The notes under the pieces: model-generated | What the model saw: only the letters and a program-made list of their open reading frames with translations | Told to the model about the DNA's origin: nothing | Databases searched by the model: none | Shown here: positions 40,357-41,239 of the stretch, one piece after another | Position numbering within the stretch: position 1 is the stretch's first letter | Layout of the letters: the number at the start of each line of letters is the position of its first letter | Position numbers and translations under genes: made by a program | NCBI GenBank assembly: GCA_910588815.1 | Contig: CAJUQY010000025.1 | Coordinates: forward strand, 1 to 41,239 | Direction: 5' to 3' | Source of the DNA: an uncultured Lachnospiraceae bacterium | Lineage (GTDB): Bacteria; Bacillota; Clostridia; Lachnospirales; Lachnospiraceae | DNA: 41,239 bases

Positions 40357-40715
40357 TTTCCCTCCAACCCCATTGCCACTCTTTTTAACAGTTCCTTCGG
40401 GAAAAACGGTTTCTTCAGATAATTCACCGCTCCCAAGCTGATCGCACTGCGTACATCCTCCTCATATCCAGAAGCAGTCAGAAAAATAACGGGAACCTCC
40501 ACAGAAGAATCTTTCATACGCCGGAAGGTCTCAAGCCCGTCCATGATCGGCATTGCTATATCCAGAAGAATCAGATCGACTCTCTGGCTCTTGATCTTAT
40601 CAAGAGCTTCCCTTCCTGATTCTGCAAGAAGAACCGTATAATCCTTCTCCAAAATCATCCTCGTCCTCTTCAGATTCATCTCATCATCATCCACTACCAA
40701 AATACGTTTGCGCAT
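40353..40715 (-). CDS. Single-domain response regulator (CheY-like)
   Basis: This 120-residue stand-alone receiver has D10/D11 (VVDDDE), phosphoacceptor D52 (LLDIAMP), T80 in FLTAS and a lysine in LKKPFFP. No output domain is present. It is the first gene of the phosphorelay operon, with AAGGAGG before its ATG and a four-base overlap (ATGA) with the hybrid kinase. It is the likely end point or shuttle of the relay through the Hpt domain of the next gene. It may act by protein contact, as CheY or Spo0F do. Confidence 0.93.
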   Translation of the reverse strand: MRKRILVVDDDEMNLKRTRMILEKDYTVLLAESGREALDKIKSQRVDLILLDIAMPIMDGLETFRRMKDSSVEVPVIFLTASGYEEDVRSAISLGAVNYLKKPFFPKELLKRVAMGLEGK

Positions 40716-40769
40716 ACTGCGGCCTCCTTCCTAATTACTTATGGGATTTCCCAAACCCCCGCAAGGTAT

Positions 40770-40798
40770 ATTTTAAAGCAGGATCGCGATAAAATCAA
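40770..40798 (-). promoter_or_regulatory. Promoter of the phosphorelay operon
   Basis: On the minus strand TTGATT (40798-40793) and TAAAAT (40775-40770) are 17 bp apart, giving a leader of about 47 nt before the receiver gene. Confidence 0.55.
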
Positions 40799-40923
40799 GC
40801 CCAAGGACAATCATTTATTTACGGAAAATACTTTTCTATGAATGTCCGAAATCTCATACCTACAAAAACTTTCCACACTGCATATAAAACACAGAATAAT
40901 TGTCTGCCGGCATTCTCCGTAAC

Positions 40924-41007
40924 CTATAATACATGAGCAACATGGTTATAAAACTGCTCCTTATCCGTCAGTGCTTCATCGGTGATCCAAACCGTATAAC
41001 GCTTCAT
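40924..41007 (-). pseudogene. RelE/ParE-family toxin, 5' remnant
   Basis: The frame reads MKRYTVWITDEALTDKEQFY then NHVAHVL and stops after 27 residues. The opening is like the first strand and helix of ParE/RelE toxins, which are about 90-110 residues long. The rest is missing. Its ATG overlaps the TGA of the upstream frame in the usual antitoxin-toxin way. Confidence 0.55.
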
Positions 41008-41075
41008 CCCTTATGACTCTCCCTGAATTTTGTAAATGCATTTCCTGCGTCCTGCACCTTGTGCACTATAACTTC
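41004..41075 (-). pseudogene. Antitoxin, 3' remnant
   Basis: The minus frame ending at 41004 reads NAFTKFRESHKG then stop, resembling the end of a RelB/ParD-type antitoxin, with the stop overlapping the toxin ATG (ATGA). How far the homology extends upstream is unclear, and the main DNA-binding part is not found. Confidence 0.4.
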
Positions 41076-41157
41076 TCCGGGCAGTCGGATTCGGAAGTGG
41101 CGCAGATGGGGAAGAAAGTGACCGATACGGATGTTATGAAGCTGAGATCAATGATAC

Positions 41158-41239
41158 ACCAAGCTGACCGCTGAGAGGGAAACACTCAATCAGCGGTATC
41201 TTGCATTGAAAGAGGAAGTAAAAGAAGCAGAGAAAATCA
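41158..41239 (+). pseudogene. C-terminal fragment of a mobilisation/relaxase-type protein
   Basis: The frame reads TKLTAERETLNQRYLALKEE then VKEAEKI to the window edge. This charged coiled-coil sequence resembles the end of relaxases from clostridial mobilisable or conjugative elements. Upstream sequence in this frame is not recognisable and a different frame (VTDTDVMKLRSMIHQADR) stops at about 41174, so the gene looks degraded. It may continue beyond the window. Confidence 0.4.

Overview
The window looks like a chromosomal segment of a spore-forming, Gram-positive anaerobe of the class Clostridia, most likely a Lachnospiraceae member. The basis is a conserved Firmicute sporulation and cell-division gene order (spoVT, mazG, hup, rqcP, yabP, yabQ, divIC, spoIIE, tilS, hpt, ftsH), strong AGGAGG ribosome binding sites, use of TTG and GTG starts, and typical clostridial gene families. 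The base composition is moderate to fairly high in GC over most of the window and clearly lower from about 33.2 kb.

Layout. 1-540: a tRNA-Val(GAC) gene on the minus strand, then a promoter, a perfect 14-bp palindrome and an internally deleted Crp/Fnr-family gene. 556-7511: a response regulator, a sensor kinase and an exported PepSY-like protein, then, after a terminator and an array of 11-bp-phased repeats, an ABC ATPase, a lipoprotein and two ABC-2-type permeases. This looks like an envelope-stress or peptide-export module. 7512-17540: the sporulation/division/housekeeping block, with readable promoter signals for SigA, SigE-like, SigG-like and Spo0A-controlled transcription. A GntR regulator sits between divIC and spoIIE. 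17541-24430: an intracellular GH13 cyclomaltodextrinase-like enzyme, an FAD/Rieske oxidoreductase, the niacin repressor niaR, and on the minus strand plsC and pncB. 24719-33203: amino acid biosynthesis, leuB-ilvD-ilvB then serC-serA-DUF1015.

33204-41239 is an accessory region. It holds a TetR regulator with a long inverted repeat around its own promoter, a frameshifted flavodoxin-like remnant, a second flavodoxin-like gene cut off at its 3' end, and a three-gene minus-strand phosphorelay operon. It ends in remnants of a toxin-antitoxin pair and of a mobilisation protein. The phosphorelay operon encodes a single-domain receiver, a membrane hybrid kinase with receiver and Hpt domains, and a second membrane hybrid kinase whose receiver is followed by a complete DegV (fatty-acid-binding, FakB-like) domain. 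No protein in this operon has a DNA-binding output domain. The kinase-receiver-DegV fusion is the strongest candidate here for an undescribed system: a phosphorelay that may sense or control a lipid ligand.

Smaller items of note are a yabQ frame that reads through almost all of divIC, a dispersed intergenic repeat present before tilS and before serA, a 52-bp-period direct repeat before ftsH, and a four-cysteine linker in SerA. All functional statements are read from sequence patterns without database searches.
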